Assembly (NCBI GenBank): GCA_023399155.1
Contig: JAEWQP010000002.1
Coordinates: forward strand, 262,905 to 326,904
Length of the DNA: 64,000 nucleotides
DNA from: Verrucomicrobiota bacterium
GTDB lineage: Bacteria > Verrucomicrobiota > Verrucomicrobiia > Opitutales > Opitutaceae
Direction: 5' to 3'
Shown: piece after piece, positions 53,968 to 62,501 of the stretch
Position numbering within the stretch: the first letter of the stretch is position 1
Layout: each line of letters starts with the position of its first letter
Program-made: the position numbers and the translations under genes
Notes under the pieces: model-generated
Seen by the model: the letters and a program-made list of their open reading frames with translations, nothing else
The model's database searches: none
Told to the model about the DNA's origin: nothing

Positions 53968-54786
53968 CTACGACACCTTCCGCGGCGCGGCGAGCAACAG
54001 CTCCCGCACGCGGCGGAAACCGCAGTCGCCGCTGTTCAGCACCGGAACTTCGAAACGGGCTCGTGCATTCGGATGGGACAGCGTGAACACGGCCATGGAA
54101 AGTTGCGCGAGGACCACGGAATCGATCGGTTCGCGGGCCCGCACCTCGTCAATCGTCCGGGCGATGAGTTCGTTGTGTTCGACGATGCGTCCTTCGCCGA
54201 GCAGGTGAAACGCATCTTCGATCGTCGCGCCGGTGAAGGTGAGCTCACGGCCCAGGCGCGCGGCGGTTTCGCCCAGCAGTGCCTGCGTGTTGGCCACCGT
54301 GGGCCCGTGGGTCGCGATGACGAGGGTGCGCCCGCCGATGCGGACGGCTTCCTCCATCATGGGCTCGTCGATCTGCACCAGCGGAATACCGGAGTCATCC
54401 AGCATCCGACGCACGGATGCTGATGCGCGGTTCATCGTCGAACACGTGAGCAGGATGGCGTCCGGCCCGCAGAGCCGGACGAGGTCGGCCGCGTAGTTCT
54501 CAAAGCAGCGGACGTTGCTCTCGGGCGGGCACGCCTCGCCAGCGGCATGCGCGGCCATGAAGTTCAGTTGCACGGCTTCATTGCCGACGTTGGCGAGCTT
54601 GACGCCGGGGAGGTGACGGCGGCCGAAAAACACCGACCACAGCGTGGTCCACGCGGAACCGTTGACGATGCCGAGCGTTTTCCCGCTGAGGCCAGGCTCT
54701 CCGGGTTCGGCAGCGAGCGTGGGTGTGCCGTAGAGCCGCATGTAGGCTTCGAAGAGGGGCAGCGGGTCTTGTGGCATGCGGTTCAC
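53968..54786 (-). CDS. Aspartate/glutamate racemase-family protein (one active-site Cys lacking)
   Basis: 272 residues from GTG 54786, preferred because it overlaps the preceding TktC-type stop (GTGA) and has a strong GGAGGAG site 5 bases upstream; ATG 54777 is also in frame. It carries the first catalytic cysteine 'LLTCSTMNRASASVRRML' and a two-domain Asp/Glu racemase layout ('LVIATHGPTVANTQALLG'). Where the second cysteine should be, it has 'IDSVVLAQLSMAVF' (Gln instead of Cys), so two-base racemisation is doubtful. It may instead isomerise, decarboxylate or epimerise a sugar-derived acid in the operon. Neighbours: split transketolase upstream, MFS transporter downstream. Confidence 0.8.
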   Translation of the reverse strand: MNRMPQDPLPLFEAYMRLYGTPTLAAEPGEPGLSGKTLGIVNGSAWTTLWSVFFGRRHLPGVKLANVGNEAVQLNFMAAHAAGEACPPESNVRCFENYAADLVRLCGPDAILLTCSTMNRASASVRRMLDDSGIPLVQIDEPMMEEAVRIGGRTLVIATHGPTVANTQALLGETAARLGRELTFTGATIEDAFHLLGEGRIVEHNELIARTIDEVRAREPIDSVVLAQLSMAVFTLSHPNARARFEVPVLNSGDCGFRRVRELLLAAPRKVS

Positions 54787-55727
54787 AACGGCTCCTCCAT
54801 GAGGCGCCGACAGCGGGCGGCGATGGCGCGCGGCGACAGCCCGTAGTGCTCGATCAGATGCGCGAGCGGTGCGCTTTCGAATACGGTTTCGCCCAGCCCG
54901 ATGCGTTCGACGCGAACCGGATGGCGGGTGGCGGTCACTTCCGTCACGGCACTGCCGAAGCCGCCATGGATGCGATGATTCTCGACCGTGACGAGGAGCG
55001 GGTGGCGGCGCGCGCACGCGGCGATCAATTCCTCGTCGATCGGTTTGATCGACGGCATGTGCACCACCGTCGCGGTGATGCCGGCGCGCTCCAGCAGCTC
55101 GGCGGCCGCGAGGCAGAGCCCCGTGGTCATGCCGGTGCCGAGCAGCGCGAGGTGCTTACCGTCGCAGAGCACGTGGCCTTTCCCGATCGCAAACTCGTGG
55201 TCGGCCGAGAAGAGCACCGGCGCCTTGATCTTGGGCACCCGATAATACATCGGGCCCTCGGTGAGGGTGAGCACGCGCATCGCCGATGCCAGCTCCACGT
55301 TGTCGCCAAAGTCGAACACCTGCATGTGCGGCATGGCGCGCATGATGGCGAGGTCCTCGGCGACATTGTGCGACGGACCGCATTCCGTGGCGGTCATGCC
55401 CGGATAGGCGCCGGGGATCTTGACGTTGAGCCGCGGATACGCGGCGTTCATATAGACCTGGTCGGCGGCCTTCTTGCTGGCGAAGGTGGCAAACGTGGCG
55501 ACGTGCGGGATGAAGCCCTCCGCGGCCAGTCCACCCGCCACGCCGAACATGTTGGCCTCGGCGATGCCACACTGCACGAAACGCCGCGGGAACGCCTTCT
55601 GAAACAGCACCGTGCGTGTGGAGGTGTTGAGATCGGCGTCGAGCACCACGAGCTGCGGAAACTCGCGGCCGAGTGCGACAAGCGTCTCACCAAAGACAGC
55701 CCGCAGTTCCTTGTCGTAGAATTTCAT
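54783..55727 (-). CDS. Transketolase-like subunit, C-terminal half (AptB-type candidate)
   Basis: 314 residues from ATG 55727, which overlaps the TktN-type stop by ATGA. It holds the pyrimidine-binding domain of transketolase ('DADLNTSTRTVLFQKAFPRR', 'GIAEANMFGVAGGLAAEG' with the Glu that activates thiamine diphosphate, 'ATFATFASKKAADQVYMNAA') and the C-terminal domain ('LLGTGMTTGLCLAAAELLER', 'VTVENHRIHGGFGSAVTEV'). With the upstream subunit it forms a complete enzyme. Split transketolases of this size are used in D-apulose-4-phosphate transketolase (AptA/AptB) and similar pathways (recalled). The local kinase and GH140 gene make that a fair reading, but DXP-synthase-like or general transketolase use is possible. 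Confidence 0.85.
   Translation of the reverse strand: MKFYDKELRAVFGETLVALGREFPQLVVLDADLNTSTRTVLFQKAFPRRFVQCGIAEANMFGVAGGLAAEGFIPHVATFATFASKKAADQVYMNAAYPRLNVKIPGAYPGMTATECGPSHNVAEDLAIMRAMPHMQVFDFGDNVELASAMRVLTLTEGPMYYRVPKIKAPVLFSADHEFAIGKGHVLCDGKHLALLGTGMTTGLCLAAAELLERAGITATVVHMPSIKPIDEELIAACARRHPLLVTVENHRIHGGFGSAVTEVTATRHPVRVERIGLGETVFESAPLAHLIEHYGLSPRAIAARCRRLMEEPL
54792..54798 (-). promoter_or_regulatory. Strong ribosome binding site deciding the racemase-family start
   Basis: GGAGGAG on the minus strand, 5 bases before GTG 54786, inside the end of the TktC-type gene. It supports the GTG over the ATG at 54777 and shows translational coupling (GTGA overlap). Confidence 0.75.
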
Positions 55728-56668
55728 TTCGCTGGCGTGGCGAGCGATGCGTCGATGGCAGCCTCCAGGCCGGCCTCGTCGGGCCGGCCAAGCGGGCGCT
55801 GAAATGCCTCTTCGGCGACGCCATAGGTGCGGCGCAGTTCGGCGAGGAAGGCCTCGGCCTTGGCGGTCGACGGGGCATGCGTATGCCACTGGTAGTTGAA
55901 TTCGCACTCCGGCACGCCGCGGCCCTTCACGGTGTGCGCGACGATGCAGACCGGGCGGCCCTTGCGCTCGAGATAGAACGCGCGGTGCAGCGCGCGGCAG
56001 ATGTCATCCACGTCGTGCCCGTCCACGGTCAGCGCCTCCCAACCGAAGGCCTGCCACTTGGCTTCGAACGGCTCGACGCCGATCATCTCGCACATGCGGC
56101 CCTTCGCCATCACCTTGTTGTAGTCGACGATGGCGATGAGGTTATCCATCCTGTAGTGGGCGGCGAAGAGGGCGGCCTCCCAGATCTGGCCCTCGGTGCA
56201 TTCGCCGTCGCCGAGCAGGCACACGACGCGCGGGGAAGCCTGTTCACGCATCCGAAGCGCGTGCGCGAGCCCGGCGGCGAACGACAAACCCGTGCCGAGC
56301 GAGCCGCCCGAATACTCCACACCGGCCGGGTTGTTGCGTTGCGTGTGTCCGTCCAGCCCACCCAGCCGGCAGTAGTGATAGAGCCGGTCCATCGGGAAGA
56401 ATCCGCGCAACGCGAGCGTGGCATAGAAGGCGGGTGACGCGTGCGCCTTGGACAAGACGAAGCGGTCGCGCTCCGGGCTCGACGTCCTGTCCGGTGAAAC
56501 CTGAAGGGCACCACCGTACAGGCACGCGAGCAATTCGGCCTCCGAGAACGAGCCACCGATGTGCCCCCAGCCGGCACCCGTGATGAACTCCAGGCTCAGC
56601 ACGCGGATCTCGAACGCGAGTTTCTCCAACGAGGCTCGTTCCTCGAGTGTCAGTTTCTTGAGGTTCAT
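55724..56668 (-). CDS. Transketolase-like subunit, N-terminal half (AptA-type candidate)
   Basis: 314 residues from ATG 56668; its stop overlaps the start of the C-terminal subunit by ATGA. It contains the thiamine-diphosphate-binding domain: 'GAGWGHIGGSFSEAELLACL', 'VLSKAHASPAFYATLALRGF', 'EYSGGSLGTGLSFAAGLAHA' and 'CLLGDGECTEGQIWEAALFA' with the Mg-ThDP GDG...N motif completed by 'IAIVDYNKVMAKG'. The C-terminus 'VKGRGVPECEFNYQWHTHAP' is typical. It acts with the downstream subunit to transfer a two-carbon ketol unit. It overlaps the upstream DUF1537 kinase by ATGA too, so kinase and both subunits are tightly coupled. Confidence 0.88.
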   Translation of the reverse strand: MNLKKLTLEERASLEKLAFEIRVLSLEFITGAGWGHIGGSFSEAELLACLYGGALQVSPDRTSSPERDRFVLSKAHASPAFYATLALRGFFPMDRLYHYCRLGGLDGHTQRNNPAGVEYSGGSLGTGLSFAAGLAHALRMREQASPRVVCLLGDGECTEGQIWEAALFAAHYRMDNLIAIVDYNKVMAKGRMCEMIGVEPFEAKWQAFGWEALTVDGHDVDDICRALHRAFYLERKGRPVCIVAHTVKGRGVPECEFNYQWHTHAPSTAKAEAFLAELRRTYGVAEEAFQRPLGRPDEAGLEAAIDASLATPAK

Positions 56669-58083
56669 GAGCGAGTCAGGCGCTGCACGGCGTGAAACAG
56701 CGCGTCGTCGGCGCCGACGTTTCCGGGAAACACCACGTAATCGAGTGCCGGCCAGCGACTGTCCGGCGGACATCGCCACACCGGCACGCCGGGCAGTAGG
56801 GCGCCGCGCACCCATGCGGTCCGCAATCGCAGGCCGTCGCGCGCGATGCAGTGGGACGTGATACCACCCTTGGCGATGACGAACGCCGGGGTTTCCCGGA
56901 GCGACCGGACGATGGCCGACAAGCCTGCCGTGATGCGCTCTCCCTGGAAAAGGAACGCGTCGTCGCTTTCCGCGCGGGCAAGATCGCGGCTGGTGTACAC
57001 GACTGCGATCCGCCCGGCCTCGATCGCGGCGTCCACGTCGCTCGCCGACGAGAGAATGACGTGCTCACGCTCGTCTCCGATCAGACGGTCCACATCGATC
57101 TTGATCGGCACCGCATCGCCGCGCTGCTGGAGCAAGCGCATGAGCTGGCGCGTGGTTGCCTGGACGTGGGACCCAACGATCACCAAACCGCCCCGGTCGG
57201 TCGAGCGGCCCTGCAATTCCGCCGCGTCGAGCACCAGCGGAACGGCCGTCTGGGCGAGTCGTGCCTGTGCTGCAGAGGCAGCGCTTCGCCAGATGAAACG
57301 CCGGCCGCTGCGTTCCGCCAGAACCGCGCCCGCCGTGGCGATGGTCATGTCGATCGGTGTTTCGGCGTTGATCACGCAATAGGATCCCGCCGGCATCGCT
57401 CGCAGCGCGGCAGCAACGGCTTCGGGACCGCCCGTGCGAATGCATGCCAAGCTGAGCCGCTGCACGTCGTCCGCCCGGATGTCTCCTTTGGACTTTTCCT
57501 CGATCCAATCGGGCAAATGCGAGGTCGCATAGGGAAACACCGGATCGCGGGCGAATTCGGTTTCAGCCACGGGCACGTCCGCGTCCGACTTCCGGATATA
57601 GTGGGTGTTTTCCCGCGTCACGCGGCCGCCCTCATGGAAGAACGGCGCGACCAGCACGCCATGAAAGGCAACCCGGTATCCGAAAACCAATGCCACCAGC
57701 TCGGCCGGGAAGTGACCGCGCAGGGTGCTGTCGCTGCGGCTGACCAGGTGACAGCGCCGACCCGTGAGCGTTTCGACGGCCCGGAGGTTGGTGCCGATCG
57801 CGCGGTTGATCCGGATGGCTTCCGCCTCGGGCAACCCGCGGGAGTTCGTGGTGAGAAAAAAGCCGGCTGCCTCGTCCGATCTCAGAGCCGCGGCGAGTGT
57901 TTCGACCGACCATTCGAAATGGACAGGGATGTCGCGAAAAGCTTGCGTGCCGGTCGGATCATCGTCGACCACGACGACCTTTTCATCCCGTCGGGCCAGC
58001 GCCGCGCGGATGATGGCGTTCGCTTTCAGGGCGAAAGGGTGCTCGTACGTCAAGTGGCACGGTGGGGACGGACTCGTGGTCAT
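56665..58083 (-). CDS. Four-carbon acid sugar kinase family protein (DUF1537)
   Basis: 472 residues. Family signatures: 'KVVVVDDDPTGTQAFRDIPV' (N-terminal substrate domain), 'FLTTNSRGLPEAEAIRIN', 'HLVSRSDSTLRGHFPAELVA', and the C-terminal nucleotide domain with 'GLVIVGSHVQATTRQLMRLL' and 'FVIAKGGITSHCIARDGLRL' including the ATP-binding Gly-rich 'VFPGNVGADDAL'. Members phosphorylate sugar acids such as erythronate, threonate and 3-oxo-isoapionate. First gene of the coupled minus-strand set; its stop overlaps the TktN start by ATGA. It likely phosphorylates the imported acid or ketose before the transketolase step. The gap to the GH1 gene (58084-58301) has nothing notable. Confidence 0.88.
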   Translation of the reverse strand: MTTSPSPPCHLTYEHPFALKANAIIRAALARRDEKVVVVDDDPTGTQAFRDIPVHFEWSVETLAAALRSDEAAGFFLTTNSRGLPEAEAIRINRAIGTNLRAVETLTGRRCHLVSRSDSTLRGHFPAELVALVFGYRVAFHGVLVAPFFHEGGRVTRENTHYIRKSDADVPVAETEFARDPVFPYATSHLPDWIEEKSKGDIRADDVQRLSLACIRTGGPEAVAAALRAMPAGSYCVINAETPIDMTIATAGAVLAERSGRRFIWRSAASAAQARLAQTAVPLVLDAAELQGRSTDRGGLVIVGSHVQATTRQLMRLLQQRGDAVPIKIDVDRLIGDEREHVILSSASDVDAAIEAGRIAVVYTSRDLARAESDDAFLFQGERITAGLSAIVRSLRETPAFVIAKGGITSHCIARDGLRLRTAWVRGALLPGVPVWRCPPDSRWPALDYVVFPGNVGADDALFHAVQRLTRS

Positions 58084-58301
58084 GGGCGGTGGGCGGCGAA
58101 GCCTGTCATGAACTTCCTTTGCACGATGTGCCGGAGGTGGGACGGGTTCTCAGGACACGCCGCGGGGCGAAACGGCCTCAGGCGCACGTGGAGCGCGCCC
58201 TACCTGCACAATCGTGCTCGGGAGTGCATGACACGTGCTACACCAGCAGGGACAGGGCACGGAACAAGCCCGCGACGCATTCAACCAGATGCGACAGCCG
58301 G

Positions 58302-59669
58302 TCATACGAGGCGATTCCGGCGCATGACCTCGGCGTACCAGCGGGCGCTCAGCTTGGGCGTGCGTCGTTGGGTGCTGAAGTCGTTGTGGACAATACCGAA
58401 GCGTCGCGTGTATCCGTCGGCCCACTCGAAATTGTCCATGAACGACCACAGGAAGTAACCCGCGACCGGGATGCCGGCCGCAATGGTACGGTGCAGTTCA
58501 CCGAGGCATTGGCGCACGTATTCGCGACGGTGGAGATCGAGGACCTCACCGTTGACCGGCGGCGCGTCATCATAGCCCGCGCCGTTTTCCGTGACGTAGA
58601 TCCGGCGGACGCCGTAAACCTCATGGGCCAGCCGCGGACCCCAGTGCAAGGCCGCGGGCGTCAGGCGCAGCCAGGGGCTGTCGGCGGCCGGGTAGGAGGG
58701 AGGCAGCGGCAGCTGCTCCGGCCGGCCGGAAAGACCCCGGCGCACGAAGTTCGCCGTATAGATGTTCAGTCCGAGAAAATCGATGGACTGGCTGATCAAC
58801 GGCGTGTCTGAAGGGTGGATACGGGCTGCATCGCGTCCAGTCAGCCGGCGGTAGGCCGCGCCGTAGCCGCCGCCCAGGATGGGGTCGAGGACGCGGATGT
58901 TATCCTCCCTGAAGGCCCGGCGGGCGGCGGCGACGTTCGCGTCATTGTCGATGACCGGAATGCAGATGCGACTGTCATCGGTGATGCCGACCTCGGAGCT
59001 GCGGGTTCCGTGTTCGCGCACGGCCCGCACCCCATGTCCGTGGGCGAGAAGAGCGTGATGGTAGGCCTGGTTGATCACCTGCTCCGGCTCGTCGAGCGCC
59101 GGTGGTCGCATGGCGCCGCCGTAGGCCTGACGGGTGAAGCAGCTCGTCTCGTTCAGCGTGATCCAGTGGCGCACGCGGTCACCGAGTTCGCGCACGATCG
59201 TATCGGCATAACGAGCGAACGCTTCCGGGGTGCGCCGCACGCGCCAGCCGCCGACCGCCTCGAGTGCCTGGGGCAGATCCCAGTGGAACATCGTGACGAA
59301 CGGGGTGATGCCCGCATCCTGCAGGGCGTCGAGGAGCCGCTTGTAGAAGTCGAGCCCGCGGCTGTTCACCGCGCCGTCGCCGTCCGGGATGACGCGTGGC
59401 CAGGCGACAGACAGCCGGTAGTTCCTCACGCCGAGTCTTCGCATGAGTGCGATGTCGCTCTTGTAGCGATGATAGTGGTCGCAGGCGACGGCGGGTGTAT
59501 CGCCATGTGCGATACGGCCCGGCTGCGCGGCGAAGTGATCCCAATTGGACTCGCCCTTGCCGTCCTCGCGTGCGGCGCCCTCGATCTGAGGCGCCGCGGC
59601 GGCGATGCCCCAGCGAAAGCCGGCGGGGAAGGACTGGTTGACCAAGGCGACGGATGAGAGCCGGGGCAT
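58302..59669 (-). CDS. GH1 beta-glycosidase
   Basis: 455 residues from ATG 59669. A full GH1 enzyme: 'FPAGFRWGIAAAAPQIEGAA', 'GVRNYRLSVAWPRVIPDGDG', acid/base Glu at about 174 in 'HWITLNETSCF', nucleophile Glu at about 361 in 'IYVTENGAGYDD', and 'GYFLWSFMDNFEWADGYTRR' near the end. No signal peptide, so cytosolic on imported glycosides. It lies upstream of the kinase/transketolase genes on the same strand with a 218-base gap, so membership of the transcript is uncertain. Beta-glucosidase is the usual call; some GH1 members release apiosyl-glucose disaccharides, which would suit the locus. Confidence 0.9.
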   Translation of the reverse strand: MPRLSSVALVNQSFPAGFRWGIAAAAPQIEGAAREDGKGESNWDHFAAQPGRIAHGDTPAVACDHYHRYKSDIALMRRLGVRNYRLSVAWPRVIPDGDGAVNSRGLDFYKRLLDALQDAGITPFVTMFHWDLPQALEAVGGWRVRRTPEAFARYADTIVRELGDRVRHWITLNETSCFTRQAYGGAMRPPALDEPEQVINQAYHHALLAHGHGVRAVREHGTRSSEVGITDDSRICIPVIDNDANVAAARRAFREDNIRVLDPILGGGYGAAYRRLTGRDAARIHPSDTPLISQSIDFLGLNIYTANFVRRGLSGRPEQLPLPPSYPAADSPWLRLTPAALHWGPRLAHEVYGVRRIYVTENGAGYDDAPPVNGEVLDLHRREYVRQCLGELHRTIAAGIPVAGYFLWSFMDNFEWADGYTRRFGIVHNDFSTQRRTPKLSARWYAEVMRRNRLV

Positions 59670-59909
59670 GCGGGATGCGCCAGTGCAGCGTCGGGAGCAA
59701 GCGGTGGGAATCCCCGCTGCCGTTCAACCCGGTGAAGCCGGTCGGTGCGCCCGATCGATGCCCGCGGGCGGTCCGGCCCCACGGACGGTGTGCCCGCGTT
59801 TCATATGGTTGACACCCCGGCCGCCTTGCCGATGCAGCGCGCAACGGAGAGGTTCCCGCTCAACCCGAGGCCCCCTGATGCCCCCTGCCTCGGCAACGCC
59901 CGCAGATCC

Positions 59910-61961
59910 ATGCCCATGCACACCATTGCTGCCGAATCGCGCTGCCCGCTCCAGCGCCGCCACGTTTTCGCCGGGCTTCGTGCCGCGGCTGTCTATCTCT
60001 GTGCTGCCCTCGTTTCACCTTTCGCCCTCTACGGCGCATTGGATCCGCAAGGGTGGACGATCGTCACAGCCTCCGCTGATACCAAGGTCATTCATGTGAG
60101 CGCCTCGGAGGGCGATGATGGCAACGACGGCCTCTCGCCAGCGACCGCGGTCAAGACGCTCGCACGCGGCGCTTCGCTCATGCGCGATGGTTTTCCCGAT
60201 CACCTGCTGCTCAGGCGTGGAGACGTGTGGACGGACGAGAGCCTCGGCACCACGACCAATGGCCGTCGTTTCCTCAACGGCCGCAGTGCCGACGAACCGA
60301 TGGTCGTTTCGTACTACGGCCAGTCAGGCGACCGGCCGCTGATCAACTGCGGTCTGCAGCATTTCGTGGATCACAACGGCCAGGCGCGCTCGCACGTCTC
60401 CTTCATCGGTCTGCACCTGCGTACTCCCCGCATCGATCCCGACGACCCGGCCTACACGGGAAACAACAATGATCGGCGCACCATGCGCTTCGTGGGCGGA
60501 GGCGAGAACATCCTGATCGAAGACTGCAAACTCGAGATGGTCGAACTCGTTGCCCAAAGCCTCAGCCCGAATGTCTACCGCAACTTCCGGGTCCGCCGCT
60601 CCATCTTCGTCGACACCTGGGCGCGCGGTACCTCGACCAACAACAATCCGCGTCCCAGCGGCATGTATGCCGCCGGCGTGGACGGGCTCCTCGTCGAGGA
60701 AAGCCTCTTCGACCACAACGGCTGGAATGCACAGGTCGCCGATGCCGGAGCGAACCAGTTTTGCCACAACCTCTATCTACAGTCCGACAACATTGGCAAC
60801 AAGGTCGTCGTTCGCGGCAACATCTTCACGCGCGGCGCAGCCACGGGCGTGCAGGGGCGTCCCGGCGGATTATACGAACTCAATCTATTTGTCGAAAACT
60901 CGGTCGGCTTGCTTCTCGGTCGCGGCGCCTCGCTGGACCTTCCCGACACCATGTCCGTGGCCTCGAAGAACGTCATCCTGCAGGGTAATCGCATGAATCC
61001 CTCGAAGGGCGTTTCCACGTTGGGTAGCACGGCCGTGTGGGGACTCGACATCGCCGAGATCATTCCCGGGACTTTCCACGTCGCCGATAACATCGTGGCC
61101 CACCGCAAGGAATCGGGCACCAACCGCGGCATCCTGAGTCATCCCGACGTCGTGTACGTCGACAATATCCAATACAACTGGGGTGGAGGCATTGGTGATA
61201 TGTTCGATCCCTCGTGGGTCGACCCCGATCGTTCCGTGGATTCGTATCACGGTATGCTCGGTGCGGAACCCACCCTGGTTGCCTTCATCGACCAGGCTCG
61301 CGCGCGCGGACTGCGCGAATGGCCCTTTGACTACACGGCGTATGCGGTCATCGACTACATCGCGAAAGGGTTCAACCGGGAGTTCTTCGATGCGATCCCC
61401 GATTTCACTGTTCCGGCCGACCTCGTGGTGGAGGCCACCGGCCCGGAGGGCTCGATCGCGGATTTCGCCATCGAAGCGCCGAGCGATGCGTATCACTTCC
61501 CGCTCTCCATCTCGACCAGCCATCCCTCCGGCAGCGTTTTCCCGCTCGGCGTTACGCAGGTGACGGTGACGGCCACGGACGTGTTCGGCAATGAGGGGGC
61601 AAAGACGTTCACGATCACCGTCGTCGACACGACCGCGCCGGAGATCACGTCCCTTGCGGCCTCTCCCAACAAGCTGTGGCCGCCGAATAGGAAAATGGTG
61701 CAGGTCACGCTGAGCGCGACGGTCAGCGATGCGGTGGACGACGGGCCCGTCACCGAAATCATCTCGGTCACAAGCAATGAGGCCGTTGGCGGCTCTCCGG
61801 ACTGGGAGATCACGGGGCTGCTGGCGCTAAAGCTTCGGGCGGAACGCGAAGGCAGTGGCAACGGTCGCATCTACACCATCACGGTGCGCAGCACGGATGA
61901 CGCGGGAAACAGCGCCACGGCCACGGTCGAGGTCGCAGTTCCCCACGATCAATCCCACTAG
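59910..61961 (+). CDS. Secreted right-handed beta-helix protein with HYR and Ig-like C-terminus
   Basis: 683 residues from ATG 59910 (earlier in-frame ATGs at 59805 and 59832 lack a better signal). Signal peptide 'GLRAAAVYLCAALVSPFALY'. Residues about 45-430 have pectate-lyase-type beta-helix features: 'VIHVSASEGDDGNDGLSPAT', Asn/Gly ladders and 'HVSFIGLHLRTPRI', as in pectin-acting or carbohydrate-binding helices. It is followed by a HYR domain (about 500-570, 'GVTQVTVTATDVFGNEGA') and an Ig-like module (about 570-683, 'AEREGSGNGRIYTITVRSTD'). No clear polysaccharide-lyase catalytic triad is visible. It is divergent from GH1, so it may belong to the same pectic glycan programme. Function inferred only. 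Confidence 0.75.
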   Translation: MPMHTIAAESRCPLQRRHVFAGLRAAAVYLCAALVSPFALYGALDPQGWTIVTASADTKVIHVSASEGDDGNDGLSPATAVKTLARGASLMRDGFPDHLLLRRGDVWTDESLGTTTNGRRFLNGRSADEPMVVSYYGQSGDRPLINCGLQHFVDHNGQARSHVSFIGLHLRTPRIDPDDPAYTGNNNDRRTMRFVGGGENILIEDCKLEMVELVAQSLSPNVYRNFRVRRSIFVDTWARGTSTNNNPRPSGMYAAGVDGLLVEESLFDHNGWNAQVADAGANQFCHNLYLQSDNIGNKVVVRGNIFTRGAATGVQGRPGGLYELNLFVENSVGLLLGRGASLDLPDTMSVASKNVILQGNRMNPSKGVSTLGSTAVWGLDIAEIIPGTFHVADNIVAHRKESGTNRGILSHPDVVYVDNIQYNWGGGIGDMFDPSWVDPDRSVDSYHGMLGAEPTLVAFIDQARARGLREWPFDYTAYAVIDYIAKGFNREFFDAIPDFTVPADLVVEATGPEGSIADFAIEAPSDAYHFPLSISTSHPSGSVFPLGVTQVTVTATDVFGNEGAKTFTITVVDTTAPEITSLAASPNKLWPPNRKMVQVTLSATVSDAVDDGPVTEIISVTSNEAVGGSPDWEITGLLALKLRAEREGSGNGRIYTITVRSTDDAGNSATATVEVAVPHDQSH

Positions 61962-62501
61962 AGAGCCTTTCTTCAGCTCCGTAGTCGGGTCCGAAGCGAT
62001 CGCGCAGGCTCTCAGATGGAGGGCTGGGGCTCCTGCCCAGCCGCGATCGTGCCAGGGCGAGCCCCCAGCGTGGCGCATGCGCGGCGGTGGGGGAGTTCCG
62101 CCCTTCGGGCGGCTAGCCGAGGGGCTGCGACCACGCCGCAAGCACCTCCCGCCCGCGCGCAAGCGTGTCAGGTAGGGTCATGCTTGGTTCGACCTCGTGC
62201 GTGTTCGATCGCGTGCGCGAGGTCGAATCCTGGAACGACCCTCTACAGGGCGGCGCGCGGTGGCGCTCCCTCGAGTGCAGGTGGATCAGCGCTGCAAGCC
62301 TGCAACCAGCCCGTAATCCGTGTCGTATCCAGATCGCACATTCGCGGGCTTTGTGGTCGTTCAGGCCCTGCGGCAACGGGTCGGATGCCCGGAAACGAGA
62401 CCGGCGAATCGGGTGCAGCGGTGCTGCGGCGTGGCTTCGTTCGCCGACAAAGCGAAATCCCCGGCGGGCCGGGTGGACCGCCGGGGACTTAGATTAGGGA
62501 A
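61962..62501. other. Convergent intergenic region with hairpins
   Basis: 540 bases between two convergent genes. No supported gene. It holds a GC-rich imperfect stem-loop at about 62023-62069 (gctggggctc with gagcccccagc, one bulge), a small palindrome at 62098-62112 (ccgcccttcgggcgg) and the terminator at 62458-62487 listed separately. The first two may serve the beta-helix gene's transcript. Confidence 0.5.
62458..62487 (-). terminator. Terminator hairpin of the Ig/Calx-beta surface-protein gene
   Basis: tccccggcgg (62458-62467) and ccgccgggga (62478-62487) form a perfect 10-base-pair stem with a 10-base loop, 14 bases past the minus-strand stop. On that strand it is followed by tttcgcttt, moderately T-rich, so a Rho-independent terminator is likely. 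Confidence 0.75.
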
